DNA of 64,000 bases from Apoderus coryli. Its lineage: Eukaryota; Arthropoda; Insecta; Coleoptera; Attelabidae. The translations under genes were made by a program, and so were the position numbers. Under the pieces are notes generated by a model. It was not told the origin of the DNA, did not search any database, and saw only the letters and a program-made list of their open reading frames with translations. Below, one piece after another: positions 10,900-23,400 of this stretch; the first letter of the stretch is position 1; each line of letters starts with the position of its first letter. The stretch lies in NCBI GenBank assembly GCA_911728435.2, contig OU452198.1, forward strand, positions 2,170,001 to 2,234,000, in the 5' to 3' direction.

Positions 10900-12250
10900 A
10901 GTGCGTTTTGTTGCTGTACTAGTTATTAATTTATTACCATTTTCCTGCTTGGGAACATGTTGCCAATATTTCAGGTGCTCGCTTTTGGACCATCGCCTGA
11001 GGAGTTCCCGCGCCGTTCTTTTAGACAAACCCAGCGCAGACTTCGGGCCATTACATGGGGTGTCAGAGGCTTGTCTAGCCAGACCGCTCTCTCGTTGCTT
11101 TCGATTCCTGAGTGCCCCGGGCCCACATTAGCATTAACCTTATTGTGGTCCGCTATGGCTCCCATACCAGTTCAGTTGTAACCTTAGGCCGTATGGCTAT
11201 CTGAACATATACCACATTCGCTTGTTTGTATAAGCCCTCAATCTCTTTAGTTTTGGACACTGTAGAATTGCAAACACTTCGGTTTGAAACACGGATGTGT
11301 TTTTGCCCAGTGGGACTCTTGATTGCTTGTCCACTTCCACTTTCGGTTTTTGACTCCTCTGTAAACCAGGTTATCTCTCCCAGTGTCTCAGTGCAGTCTC
11401 GATTAAGAACTTCCTGGTCCATAATATGTTTGTGGTGCCCTCCCCAACACATGCCCCAATTTTTGTATGTCCCTGATGCGTGCGTACAGTTCTGATCAAC
11501 CTTTGCCTCCATCCCTAGCATGATATTCAATGCTGGAAGTTTCAGCAATATTTCCATTGCTGCTGTCGGAGTAGTTCTAAACGCTCCCGTAATATCTAAG
11601 CAGGCAAATACCCTGCCCAACTCAGCAACACTGCAGCGACGAGTATGTTATCATAGGTCTGACTACCGCAGTGAACAACCAGTAGGTACATCATCTTTGG
11701 TTTTAGTCCCATGTTCTTTTCATGAAACCGTCTGAAGAACATAACCGTTCTCTGGGCTCTTGCTTTGGTTCTTTTTAGATGTGCTTCTTAGGTAAGCTTT
11801 GGCTCTCGAATGACTCGGACATTCTTACGATTTCACCTTTTGAAGGTACGGTGGTTCTAGTCCATCTGTTTTCTTCCTCCTGGTGAAAGCGATCGTTGCT
11901 GACTTTGACAAGCTCATTCGTAGTTACTGTTCCAAAGTCCAGTTTGTTGCATACTATGTTATTAGACTTTCCCTGGACATGTATGACTAGGTCATATGCA
12001 AAACAAAGAAGATCAAATCATTCATTGTCCAAAACTTTTAGTCTATAACAAGGTTCCACATCAGAGAAGCTTTGCTATTATTCTATCTCCCATTAGGTAG
12101 ATACCATCCTTCCTTTAAGCAGTTTTCTTTTACCAGCTTTTTGTTCCCTTTTAATATTGGACACACTGTATCTGCTCCAGCATATCTGCACGTTAATGGG
12201 TTTTTAGAGAAAACTGAGCTAATTTCGTAGAGATGAGTGCCCACTTTTGC
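10900..12250 (-). pseudogene. R1/I-type non-LTR retrotransposon remnant with RT and RNase H
   Basis: Reading leftward: a degraded MWNLVID and YADD region at about 12060-11985 (followed by LVIHVQGKSNNIVCNKL), then TVMFFRRFHEKNMGLKPKMM at about 11730. The GITGAFRTTPTAAMEIL box lies at 11600-11550. WFTEESKTESGSGQ at about 11375 is the start of RNase H, with the catalytic D replaced by E. At 11130-11100 stands GPGHSGIESNERA, the WVPGHxGIxGNE signature of RNase H. An RNase H placed after the RT marks the R1/I/Loa-type elements. Many frameshifts are present. Confidence 0.75.
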
Positions 12251-12409
12251 CAAAGAGCTCGACTGCAGTCATTATTTGCCCGAAAAATGGGAGGGTGTCT
12301 GGAAGTGCAGTTATAAAACGAAGTATACCTACTACTATACATACTCTAACATAGTTAGGAGATTTATTTCATCATAAAAAATACACTAAAGGAAATAGTC
12401 GAGGTTGAA

Positions 12410-13075
12410 CCTCAATAAAATGGAAACAGCAATAATCTTAACTGAGTTAAACTTACATAGATAGAACATTCCCTACAAGAAGTACAAAATCTCCTGTTTT
12501 CTGATGATTTGGCTTTAGTTTTAATATTGTGAATTATTTCAGCTTGGAATGGTAGAGCATTACAAAATATTTCATAAATCCTACCATATAAAATAAATCG
12601 GTGGAACAATCTACAAGAAATGTCCAGTCTAGATGCAATAAATCATCATAAAAAGAAATTCAATCTGATATTGTACCGTCTGTCGTCGCCCAGTTACTAA
12701 GACCATCCAAATCCGCTTGGAGAGCAGTAGCCTCAAGGGGGTTACGTATAATTCTATACACTTTCAAGTCGTCGGCGAACAAAGAGCATTCACTAAATCT
12801 AGTAGCATTTGTTATGTCGTTATTAAAAGTAAAATTGGACCTAAGGCGCTTCCTTGTGGTACACCCGACTTCGCAAATAAATGAGTCTGAACTGCACCCC
12901 AAAATTGATACATATTGTGGTCTGTCGACTAAGTATGACTTTAACAGGTTGATAAGTTCAGAAGATATTGAAAAATTCTTTAATTTGCCGATGATTATGA
13001 ATCCGAAACTACTTGAATGTTCAACGTAATTGAAAATATTACTAAATATATAATTCAATAAATTAAAACCCAATT
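12410..13075 (-). pseudogene. jockey/CR1-like RT fragment
   Basis: The minus strand from 13073 gives HSSSFGFIIIGKLKNFSIS, then LINLLKSYLVDRPQYVSI, then CSLFADDLKVYRIIRNPLEA (FADD catalytic box) near 12780. A second frame, 12609-12412, carries the C-terminal FHRFILYGRIYEIFCNALP-type tail. The region around VPQGS is damaged (EVGCTTRKRLRS). Decayed copy. Confidence 0.7.
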
Positions 13076-14100
13076 ATGTTTTATTAATTAAGTCTAGTTA
13101 TTAACATAAAATAATGTTTATTATATAAATTTAAAGAAACCTGTTTCAAACTTCCTTGGGGAAAATTGTAAGTGGAGCCGACTTTGTTCAGACCTTTTAG
13201 AGACACCCTAGATATAATTTTGTGGCGAAGGCCTAGTTTTATTTACATTGAATCTCCTCTCCGTTATGGATTACTTCAAGACACCTAGATATGTAGGTAT
13301 TCAAATCTTATTTAGAAAATAATAAACACACTGTGTAAGGACGTATCTCTTACCCTTAAAATAAATATCGATTAAAATATCAGGTTCGTTTTGCTAACAA
13401 ATCGTTCTCGCTAAAGTTAATTACACAATTAAGAACATACAGGCGTCTAAATTGGATATATAATTAAATTTCGCAACGATAGGCAATCGGCGAAATTTCG
13501 AGTCCGTTAAAATATATATTTTCCTAAATAGGTCTTGAGTTATTTATCTTTACACGACTGGGGTGTAGCTTCCCCTATGCGCGATACACAGGATGTCTCC
13601 GTCATTTGTCTTTATAAATTTGTTCGCCTTTTTAGCTTTCCCAGCCCGCTTATCCTTCGAATTAATGACAAATCTACAGAAATTATTGATATTACATACG
13701 AAGGCTTTCAAAAAGTCCTTGTCACAAAACAAATGCCCATCCAGACGATCCATATTTTTCTTTTAAGTGAGGACATTTTTCCTCGATATTTTCGTGCAAC
13801 TGTTAAGATAAAATTAGAAGTGTCTGATCAACTTCAACCTTCAGGTTCTATTATGCGTCTCTGTCATATCGAAACCTCAAAAATTTCGAACGGATTTGTT
13901 GTTATACAGGGGTGAACAAAAAGTTAGATTTTAGCCTAAACTTTGCAAATTATTGCAAAGTGGGCTGTGATGACAAAAAAAGTAGCAGTTTCCATGGCAC
14001 ATAAGCATGTCAACAAGTTTTTTCAACAAATTACAAATTTGCTGTACTTTCTTAAGTTTGTTGAAGCGTGTTTTAAGTTTTGTTGTGTGTTTTGAAGTTG
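13076..14100. other. no gene recognised
   Basis: AT-rich. The longest frame (13535-13915, +) is unlike any family I know. The motif TACAGGGGTGAACAAAAAG at 13907-13925 looks like a DNA-element terminus and may start the Tc1-like fragment that follows. Confidence 0.35.
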
Positions 14101-14115
14101 TTTGTTGAACGATAA

Positions 14116-14395
14116 GTGAATTTAAAAGCGATGAGCCCAGAAGCCGTTCTACAAGACGATGACCGTCCGATTAGGTATATCGCAGATATGCTTGGCCATC
14201 CACGCAGTACGGTCTTCAATGCGATACAAAGGTTCGCAGACAAGCTGGTGCGTATTCAAAAAGACATGGACAGGGAAGACGAAGGGCCACAAACGCAGTT
14301 GAAGATCGATTTCTTCGAGAGCGAACAGCCTCCGCTCCAGCTTTGGTTAGAAGACTGGTAGATGGTCTCGGTACCTTAGTTTCACCTGATACCGT
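14116..14395 (+). pseudogene. Tc1-like transposase N-terminal fragment
   Basis: The frame gives DDRPIRYIADMLGHPRSTV then FNAIQRF, a Tc1/paired-type helix-turn-helix. After a frame change it gives the basic KRHGQGRRRATNAVEDRFL linker and VRRLVDGLGTLVSPDTVR, the second HTH. The catalytic DDE domain is missing: the copy is cut off at about 14395, where a piggyBac fragment begins on the other strand. Confidence 0.7.
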
Positions 14396-14642
14396 ACGTA
14401 TCCTCGCTGTCAAATTCAGTATAAATATTCACATTTGCAGTTTCTTCAATCGAAATATCATTATCAAAGATCGCTTCGGCTTCACCACGAAGTTGGCTTC
14501 CAGGAAGATTGTTTATAGTCACATTATCTTCATCCCCCGAGTCTTCGTCCGTATGATAATCATTTGCGTTTGACGGTGGTAAAACTGCTATCGCATCCGG
14601 AATGATGATACCTACATCTTCCACATTTTCGATTTCTTCCAT
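14393..14642 (-). pseudogene. piggyBac-type transposase N-terminal fragment
   Basis: The ATG at 14642 opens a short acidic protein with NDYHTDEDSGDEDNVTINNL and PGSQLRGEAE, the N-terminal segment typical of piggyBac-derived transposases. It ends after about 83 residues at the junction with the Tc1-like fragment. No catalytic aspartates or cysteine-rich C-terminus are present. Confidence 0.65.
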
Positions 14643-14980
14643 AAGTTCATGTAGTTACAATGGCCTTTTCCTATAACTTAAAAAAACAAAAAAACGAACG
14701 TATAATTTTGAGGTTAAAATATTCGAACCTCGTTATGTATTATTTTAAACTATAATACATTACCAATGTTATTTCATAGTCATCGCAAAAAAAAATAAAT
14801 TATACTTTGTCCAATCAAGATTCCAATGGCTGAATTTAAGCATTGGATACATTTGTATAGGTGTATGTTTTAACGTACAGTAGGAGTATCTGGAAGAGAT
14901 AGTTTGAGAGTAGTCTATTACCATTGTTTTGCAATGTGATTAATTTTTAGTGACAAGAACTTGATTTCGTTTCTCTAGCA
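14643..14980. other. AT-rich spacer
   Basis: No coding or repeat structure is recognised. It may include the outer 5' end of the piggyBac fragment, but I see no TTAA/CCC end. Confidence 0.35.
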
Positions 14981-15307
14981 ATGGCGTCTACATCATTTTC
15001 TAGTACAATTAAAGCATACCATTGTGTTAAATTAGAAATGCTTCATAATGTGTATGAGCATACTAAATCACCTTTGTCTATATCCTTATTAACTGCTGCA
15101 AAAGTCGAGCCATACTCATTATTTAAAAATTTGACCCCTGACTGTAAACCAATTGCAACAAAATCAGGAAGGTACAGCCCTGAAGATGAAAAATTAATTC
15201 AAGATGAAGTAACTGAATATTACAAAACCAACCCAACCCCACCCTGTACTTTAGTGGTGTTACTACGCAGAGCAAAGGTTACAATGGACCATTTAGTAAT
15301 ACAGTAA
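14981..15307 (+). pseudogene. Ty3/gypsy-type pol fragment (start of RT)
   Basis: The frame contains LTPDCKPIATKSGRYSPEDE and KLIQDEVTE. This is the segment just before the RT finger of mag-like gypsy elements (KPIATKSRRYS...FIQEEVxxLLxEGIIEPS). The following residues lose similarity after a frame change in the ACCAACCCAACCCCACCC run. It is a short scrap fused to the RTE element that follows. Confidence 0.5.
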
Positions 15308-15316
15308 TGGTACGTT

Positions 15317-17290
15317 AAATTTAGAGAACAACCTAAGTATAGATCAAATAACTCAAAAAATAGAAACCGGTATTCAAATGAGCGTAAAGAAAATATGCGC
15401 TAATAGCAAAGCCACAACCAAAAATAAATTATCAACCACCACTTTGAACCTTATAAAAGAAAGACGAAAGCTACAGAGGCACACCGAAGAATACAAAGAG
15501 CTTAACAAGAATATTAAGAAACTAATACGGAAGGACATAAGAACGGAAAACACTAGACTAATACAGAGCACTATTGAACAGAATGGAAATATGAAAGTAT
15601 TAAGATCAAGACTATCAAGGGGGAGAACACAATTAATAAAAATAAAGAACGAAAACAACATAATCGTAACAAAGAAAAAAGACATAGCGAAAACCATAGA
15701 AAAATTCTATACTGAGCTATACAAATCGAAAATGACAACCCCAATAAGAAGGAATCGCAAAATATTGAATGTCGGCTCGGAAGAATTGCCAGACATCACG
15801 AAAGAAGAAATAAGGAGTGCACTCAAACAAATGAAAAATGGCAAATGCCCCGGCGAAAATAAAATAACAGCAGAAATGCTTAAACTTGGTGGATCACTTA
15901 TAGAAGAACATATACAAGTACTATTCAACAAATGTCTATGGGAAGGTAAAGTACCAGAAAGATGGCTAGAGGCAGAAGTCATATTGCTATTCAAAAAGGG
16001 AGACTCGACCAATATAGAGAATTACAGACCTATTAGTTTGTTGTCTCATCTTTACAAGCTCTTCACGAGGATTTTAACAAACAGATTAACACCAAAATTC
16101 GACTCGTACCAACCTGTTGAACAGGCTGGTTTTCGTAAAGGCTTTTCCACGATTGATCATTTGCAGACGGTGAGAACGTTAATAGAGAGATCTGTAGAAT
16201 ACAATATACCGATCCATATGGCTTTTGTCGACTATCACAAGGCATTCGACTCAATGGAGATTTGTTATATTCTAAAATCCATGGACAACGCACGTATTGA
16301 TTCTATAAGTACACTTTAGTAATCGAAAACATCTCTAAAAATGCTTCCCTGCATGTAAAGATAGACAACGAAACTAAGACCGATAATATTAAAATCGAAC
16401 GCGGAGTAAGACAGGGAGACACAATATCACCAAAATTGTTTACGTTAGCTCTAGAAGATGTTTTCAAAGAGCTTGAGTGGGAGGAAAAAGGAATCAAGAT
16501 TGATGGAACATATTTAAACAATCTACGTTTTGCGGATGATATCGTACTAATTTCAGACGACTTCAAAGAGATTGAGTCAATGCTTCAAGAACTAAATGAA
16601 AAATCGAAGAAAGTGGGATTGAAAATGAATATAGAAAAAACAAAAATAATGAGCTTAAATAACACACAGATATATATAGACAACACTACTATCGAAAATG
16701 TAGATGAATACAATTACTTGGGTCATACTATAAAACTAGGGAAGGAAAACAAGTTGAGAGAAGTCACAAAGCGAATAAAACTTTCTTGGGCTGCATTTGG
16801 GAAACTGTCACACATATTAAGAAACTGTGATATTCCGATAAATTTGAGACGACAAGTTTTTAACACCTGTGTACTTCCTGTCGCTACATATGGAATGGAA
16901 ACAATTGCGCTTACCCAGTCAAGTGCCCATAGATTACGAGTGATGGAGAGGGCAATGGAAAGGTCAATGCTTGGTATCACTTTGAGAGACAAAGTAAGAA
17001 ATGAAGAAATCCGTAGAAGAACAAAGGTTAAGGACATTGTTGAAAAAATTGCAGAGATGAAATGGCAATGGGCTGGTCATGTCGCAAGACTACAAGACGA
17101 GAGATGGACATTGAGAGTAGCAAGATGGAGACCAAGAGAATCGAAAAGAAGTATAGGTAGACCTCCGCTAAGATGGGCGGATGATTTAAAAAAGATAGCA
17201 GGGGGAAATTGGTATCAAAAGGCATAGGACAGAGATCAGTGGAAGGAATTAGGAAAGGCCTATGTTCAGGAGTGGACGAAAGAAGGCTGA
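15317..17290 (+). pseudogene. RTE-clade retrotransposon, 5'-truncated, two breaks
   Basis: The frame runs from the linker after the endonuclease through RT. Motifs in order: NGKCPGENKITAEMLKLGG (15838), ENYRPISLLSHLYKLFTRIL (16018), EQAGFRKGFSTIDHLQTVR (16120) and MAFVDYHKAFDS. A frame change near 16300 follows, then GVRQGDTISPKLF (16400) and LRFADDIVLISD (16528, catalytic FADD). The thumb and the C-terminal WQWAGHVARLQDERW (17065) and GRPPLRWADDLKK (17155) come next. An in-frame TAG at 17225-17227 interrupts the last 20 codons; the natural end is TGA at 17288-17290. The apurinic endonuclease domain is missing. A second copy is at 38840-39664. Confidence 0.85.
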
Positions 17291-17316
17291 GGAAGAAGAA
17301 GAAGAAGAAGAAGACG
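17291..17316 (+). repeat. (GAA)n microsatellite tail of the RTE element
   Basis: Directly after the RTE stop codon the sequence is a run of GAAGAA repeats. RTE elements typically end in such short-period tails, so this marks the 3' end of the insertion. Confidence 0.75.
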
Positions 17317-18125
17317 TTAACTTTTGCGTAGCCGCAAAGTTAAAGTACAATAACTGATGCACAAATTAAGTTCCTAGTCACGCGGACGGCCTTCGGCCAG
17401 TATTGTTTATGCTGTCTCTCGTGGCAAATCTATTTGATATTTTCTATAGCCCGAGAAATGATGAATGACGTACTTATTTCTAGCCTTTTTACTGAGAGGT
17501 TCGGTAGGCGCCGGCCTTGGTGCCCTCTAGAACCAGCCGGCACGGATGAGAGACGCCTGGAACATGTATTCAATTTGTATACCGTCAAAGGCGGTACCCA
17601 GAGGTTTTAAATCATTGCGGGGGTTGAAACCCTGCCCCCCACAAACCACCCAAAGCTCTGACGCTGATCACAGCTGTAAGTTTTCCATACCTAAGTTTGT
17701 TTAAATCTTTTTGCTTTAACCAAAATATCCAAGTGGTTTGTATAATAATATTTTCGACCCAACATAATTTACAAACAAAATTGTGTCATTTTTTTTATGC
17801 CGAAAAAGATATCGGAGGCATGTTATCTTTGAACTGCGTTAGCAAAAACAGCAGACGCTATAGAAAGAGAATACGTCCCTCGATTACGATGAGCGACAGG
17901 AACAAGAAACTGGGGAAGACATTCCTTGTTTGAGGCGACATGAAACTTTTTGTTATGTAAGGTCAGAGTTTACATGTCTAAAGGTTAGTCTGAACGTAAT
18001 AGCGGCACTGCTTTATACAGGGTGTTCCATTAAGAATGGGACAAAAAATTTATGTACCATATACGCTGGACCTCATTTAGCTATATACAATATTCCAGCT
18101 TTTACATGTATATTATTTAGTTATT
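17317..18125. other. no gene recognised; one MITE-like terminus
   Basis: 17500-17690 is GC-richer and contains GGGGGTTGAAACCCTGCC, which looks a little like a pol III B box, but no A box or tail fits. A TATACAGGGTGTTCCATT terminus at 18014-18030 is of the family seen elsewhere in the window. Confidence 0.35.
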
Positions 18126-18213
18126 TTTATTTATTTATTTATTCTCATTACATGTCATTACCAAAAAATATTACATAACACAATACAAAAATATAGAAAT
18201 CTATGTAACTTAA

Positions 18214-19540
18214 TCACAACAGAAAGTCAGTGCTGAGGAAATCATCAATGGAGTAAGAAGCCTGGTCAATTAAGTAGTTCTTTAATCTATTTTTGAACAT
18301 TGCAAAGCTCAGTGTTTTCAAACTATCTGGCAAATGATTATAGCATGTGGGACCATAATAATTTACAGAATTTCTGCTTCTACCCAACCTCATATATTCA
18401 GGAAGAATGTCATTTTTGTTTCTGGTATTGTGGTTGTGAACTTCATCATGCTTTATGTACAGATTGTAATTATTTTTCACATACATAATTGAATATTAGA
18501 TATAGCGACACGGGAGTATAATTATTTTACATTCTTTAAATTTAGGTCTGACATCCTCTCTAAACTTTAAATCTGTCATTGTTCGAACCACTCGTCTTTG
18601 GATTGCGTATACCCGACTCGCATGACAAGAGTGTCCCCAAATTGACAAAGCATATGAAGCCACACTGTGAAAAAGGCCATAATATGCTGATTTCAAAACA
18701 TTAAAAGAGACTTCACCCTTCAAGCTTCGCAACATGAACACAACCTTAGACAACTTGGGAATGGTAACCTCGACATGACCCGCCCAGGTTAGCTTTTGGT
18801 CCAAACTGACACCCAAAAACTTTACCAGACCATCAGAAACAGCAACATCCGTCTCACGTAATGTAAATATTTTAGTAGCTGTTTTATTGGCATTCATACA
18901 GAGTTTGTTAGCTGCAAACCAGTCAGCAGCCCTCGACTGTGAATTAATCATACTTGAGGCCAGAACACCACTCGACAGTTCAACATCGACAATAGTTGAA
19001 TCGTCTGCAAACAATGTCATGTCAGAGCATGGCAGATGTAGCGGTAAATCATTAATGAAAATCAAAAACAATAGAGGTCCGAGCACCGAGCCCTGTGGGA
19101 CTCCACAAGAACTCAACAAGAAGACTTTGACTCACGCATCGTTACAACATTCCTACCAGTGAGATAGGAACTCAGCAAACGAACCGAATTCGCACTCATA
19201 CCGTATCGCTCCAGTTTACCCAACAAGATATCGTGTGAGACGTAATCAAACGCCTTTGTTAAATCAAGAAAAGAAGCCTCCACAAGCCTTCTACTCTCAA
19301 AAGTGGTTATAACGCTATTTATAAAATTTTCTATAGCTGAAACGGTGTTAAGTTTCGGTCTAAATCCAAATTGTTTCGGAGAAAATCAATTATTTCTTTC
19401 AAAATAGTTGGCTAATTTTTTAAAGAGTATCTTTTCAAAAATTTTGCCTAGAACAAGCACTATAGAAATAGGGCGATAGTTGTTCAATTCATCTGAAGAT
19501 CCTTTTTTGAATAACGGTATAATTTTGCTAAATTTCAGAC
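18214..19540 (-). pseudogene. jockey/CR1-like RT, nearly continuous, with few breaks
   Basis: Reading leftward: KIIPLFKKGSSDELNNYRPI (about 19530), then KQFGFRPKLNTVSAIENFI (19375) and LDLTKAFDYVSHDILLGKLE (19265). After a frame change near 19110 come CGVPQGSVLGPLLFLIFIND, then MTLFADDSTIVD (FADD, about 19015). The thumb KFLGVSLDQKLTWAGHV follows. One TAA in frame at about 18497 precedes the C-terminal HNHNTRNKNDI...LGRSRNS region, which ends at 18214. This is the best-preserved jockey-like RT in the window: one frameshift and one nonsense change in what is seen. The endonuclease part is absent. Confidence 0.8.
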
Positions 19541-20325
19541 AACTCCGGATGAGATCGCCAAATTATTGTTATACTCCCCTGTGTAAGCTAAATCTAGCAC
19601 ACAGTGTATGTTACTCCAGTGAGTTGGAACTTTTTGTTCATTTACCAGTCGAACAAAAAAAAATTAAATAATCAAGTTCAAACTTTTAATAAACCTTATA
19701 AACACTGATACTTACCTTGCTGCATCCTCTCTCAACTACCACCTGTTTGCCAGAGATAAGCCTGTATCCTAACACCAGTTCCATCATTCTAACACATAGT
19801 CGCAGCTGCCTCTCCCGCAAGCTTTCAGCTTACAGCTTTATAGGTGTAAACGCCTTTGTTGTGCTTTCTATCAGAGAATAGAGATAGAGCAAGACCTGCT
19901 GTGTTTAAACAATATAGAGACATGTATGGGTTGCCACGTTGATAATTCCTATGTTAAGTAGGCAGGTAACAAGTTCTCTAACCACTTTACTAAACCTGTT
20001 GATTAGTCCTCCAGGAGTAGGTACGAGGGCTTACTTAAATGACTAAATTGATATTCACAATTTAAATATTTGTAAAAAAGGACAAATGTGTGGCATCTTT
20101 GCATCGAAAGATCAGTTGTCAAATTAATAAAATCGTTGTCAATGGCAAAAGATGATAAGGGAAAGATTATATCAGTTTTGATGTAGAATCCCTTTTCACA
20201 ATCTTGCTTCCCTAGTTCGAATCCTGGAGAACATAATCTTGGTCACATACATTCCTTTCTTCTATGCCTCTTAATTTATGGTAGTACAACGTAGGTAATA
20301 AAAAAAAAAAGAAAATTAAATAAAA
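19541..20325. other. mostly unassigned; possible exon and SINE-like tail
   Basis: A minus-strand segment 19835-19716 could be an exon (see separate entry). At about 20209-20225 AGTTCGAATCCTGG resembles a pol III B box, and a run of A follows at 20301-20311, as in a SINE tail. No A box is seen, so it is not called. Confidence 0.3.
19716..19835 (-). CDS. possible exon, unknown gene
   Basis: The minus-strand frame SLRERQLRLCVRMMELVLGY, then RLISGKQVVVERGCSK, ends at a consensus donor (AAG then GTAAGTATC). Base composition is richer in GC than the surroundings. No partner exon or family is recognised, so it could equally be a repeat. Confidence 0.2.
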
Positions 20326-20332
20326 TCTTGCG

Positions 20333-20338
20333 TTTATT
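20333..20338 (-). terminator. polyadenylation signal of the stomatin-like gene
   Basis: AATAAA on the minus strand, 32 bases past the TAA stop at 20371-20373. Confidence 0.65.
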
Positions 20339-20370
20339 TAAAAAATAGTTTTACATTTTTAAAATTAAAA

Positions 20371-20499
20371 TTATACAATTGGATGATGACTACCATTGTT
20401 CCTTGGCAGGAACTGATTGATAAGATCCATTGGAATTGGGAAAATTATCGTGGAATTCTTCTCTGCAGATATACTGTTCAAGGTTTGAAGATATCTCAA
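20371..20499 (-). CDS. stomatin-like gene, last coding exon
   Basis: Acceptor TTTACAG before 20499. It encodes [20 protein letters not shown], then [17 protein letters not shown] and a short tail to TAA. The tail is only about 13 residues beyond the conserved core. Confidence 0.9.
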   Translation of the reverse strand: MRYLQTLNSISAEKNSTIIFPIPMDLINQFLPRNNGSHHPIV

Positions 20500-23400
20500 C
20501 TGTAAATGAAGACAAACAAAGTTTAGAACAGATAATCCCCGTTCACTAGATGTGATAAAGATTATTCCACGCTTATCTAATTAAAAGTGTTTTCTGCTTG
20601 ATTTGACAATATTTCTGGTCATTTCTTCCACACATTTTATTTCCTCAAGAACTTTCAAGAAAGTGAAGCTTAAATATTACAGGCATAATCATGGTAAAAC
20701 TTGTTTATTTGTTACAATTCGGTTTCTAGTGTACATTTCTTACCTGTAAAGCAGCTGGACTTTCAGAAATAACATCTGAAGCCTCTTTGAGGGCTCTAGA
20801 TGCTTTCATTTCCCCTTCGGCAGCAATAACTTTAGCTCTGGCTTCACGTGATGCTTCAGCTTCAGCAGCCATTGCTCGTTGTAGTTGCTGAGGTAAACTT
20901 ACATCCTTACTGAGTAAAAAGAAAGTCAGAATTTAATTTAAAATGTAATAAAAAATAGTACACTGCGTCTAATAAATGTGTACTAATTTTGTTAACATTT
21001 ATATGAACGGTTCTAATGAATTATGACAGATTTTCCAAATATCTCTCTCAAATAGGGCAATTTGTAACGAATGACCAAAGAATCCTGCGAATATAAATCA
21101 ATAATATATAATATAAGGCTTAATCAGAAAATATTTCTCAAACTGATCCTGGAATGGAGAATCTGGATACTTCATACCTTTATACTTCTTAAATTTTACT
21201 TGAAGAAATTTGGACCATATACAAATGCAGTAAGATAAATTAATACTTTTTTCGCCTGCCTGCACTTAAACAGAGACCATTTGGCGTGGTGTAAACTTGA
21301 AAGGAAAACGATCGCTCAAAGACAACAGTTCTGTGGCTTGGAGGTGACAAATGATTTCTAAATCTAACATTCAAATTATGAATATCAGATCGAAATGTGA
21401 TTTTGTTATACAAATATTGAGGCTCTCTTTTCGTCAGAATGGAGTTATATAACACTGCAGAGTGTAGAAACCTTCTGTTTTGCATTGAAAGCCATTTGGT
21501 GCATGCAAGTTTGTAACTTATCGGCTCATATTTTCTGATACCATAGATGTAACGCAGACACGACTTCTGCACCCGTTGAATACGATTCACATCTACAGCC
21601 AACAGGCAAGAGCTATAAACGACATCACAGAAATTAAAATGACACACAACAGGGGCCCTAAGATGGAGCCTTGAGGTACACCAGACTGAATCATATTGAA
21701 ATTAGAAATTTTTCTTGCATGAGGATTTTTCTCAGCCCACACATGCTCATTATACAATTCTGGTAAATGTGGCTTCGTCTGTGAATATAATATTAGTAAA
21801 AAACAATGGCTTTAGTTCTGTCATATCCAAAACCCACTGACCAAACTATAGACGCTGCGGAAAATCTGTTGCTAAAAGATCAAGATAAGGGTACAGTTGT
21901 TGTTCTTTCGCAATCCGCCATACAACTAAATTCGAAATTGAGTTTTTTGTGCATGTCGTCTTGTGCTAATGTTAGGATTTTCTTCAAAATGATGTAAAAT
22001 TTCTTCCTCATTTCGTACGTTTCTAACGGTTCTATTTCTCCCTTTATCAGATTTCTTAAATTGTAATAATAATAATTAAGTTAACAACAACATGTCAACA
22101 TATTCGGAATTAGTATATTGCATAGGTGACGTCGAATTGGGTAAAAATAAAAAACTTAAATTAAATATAAAAAATATCAAAAACAATGTAAAAGGATAAC
22201 GACGATTTACATAAGAAGAAACACTGATTTTAACAAATTTAATAAATGTCATTTTGAGAATCATTACAAAACTAAATAATATTTTTAGAAAGAGATGGAT
22301 ACTGCATATACTGAAATTTTCAAACTCGAATTTCTCGAAAACCTTTAAGTTTTTTAGACATGGGAGACAATATGGATATAGGTCGTTAATCATTAAGGTC
22401 GTTTATTTGATTTTTTTTAGGAAATTGAATTACTTTTGATGTTTCCCAGTGGGTAGGAAATTTGTTGTAGAGCAAGCTTATATTGATAATATGTGTTAAA
22501 AAGGGCAAAATCCGATGACAACACATAAGTAACATTTCTGAATTAATTGTATCTGGTCCCAGTGCATTTGTTTTGATTTCTAACAAGAAATCTTTAACGG
22601 TTTGAATATCCACCGTTGCAAATTCTAATAAACTTTGAAAGTTGCATTTGGTATTGTTATTATAGAATGAAATTAAATTTTGATCTGGTACATTATAGGT
22701 GGAGTTTTGGAGAAAGTAATCATTTATTTTAGAGTTAATAAGTCACCCTCGTATCGTATTTCCGTCTGAATCAATCAAAATAACATTTTTACTTTTATAT
22801 GATGTGGCTAATGTAGATAAAAAACCGCCAAACGGAAGTTGATAAAAAGTCGAGACAATTGCATTTTTCACTTTATTGCCGAATATAATATACCGGGTGT
22901 CCTACCGGGAAGGGTTTTAATAAATTATGGAGAAACTACACACAGAAAAAAACTCATATCCAATTACAGACTTATTTTTGGATTCTTTTCTTTTGAGTTA
23001 AATACAACTATTATCTAAGCATTTTCTCATCATTAAGATAATGATTGATTTGATTTTGTGGAAATAATAGGCAAATTATTGAAATCTAAATAAACGTACA
23101 TTTACTTGGAAAATTCAACTGGTTGCGTTAATGCTAAGGGGAATATTTCAATCAACGGTAGGTTATCAATATATTTTTATTAGATCCTAATATTATTGCA
23201 ATCATATATGTCGCTTATTAAATATCATAAAGAGAATTGAAACAATATTAAATGCTCTTTTTAAACGAATAAAAAAATATTATTCTCTCAAAACTATTCT
23301 ATTCGTTTTGCTCAGTTTATATTTCCGGCAGTAATATCAGTTATTAAGTTCATGTATAAGGTATTCATTGAATTATAGTGTACCTCGAATTCAATGATTC

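Noticed and set aside
13535..13915. 126-codon plus-strand frame
   Set aside because: No motif, no splice context and no family resemblance; in a repeat-rich stretch.
15374..15697. Long minus-strand frame, hydrophobic protein
   Set aside because: It is the antisense shadow of the RTE polyprotein on the plus strand.
17560..17640. Possible tRNA or SINE promoter (GGGGGTTGAAACCCTG)
   Set aside because: Only a weak B-box-like word; no A box, cloverleaf or tail.
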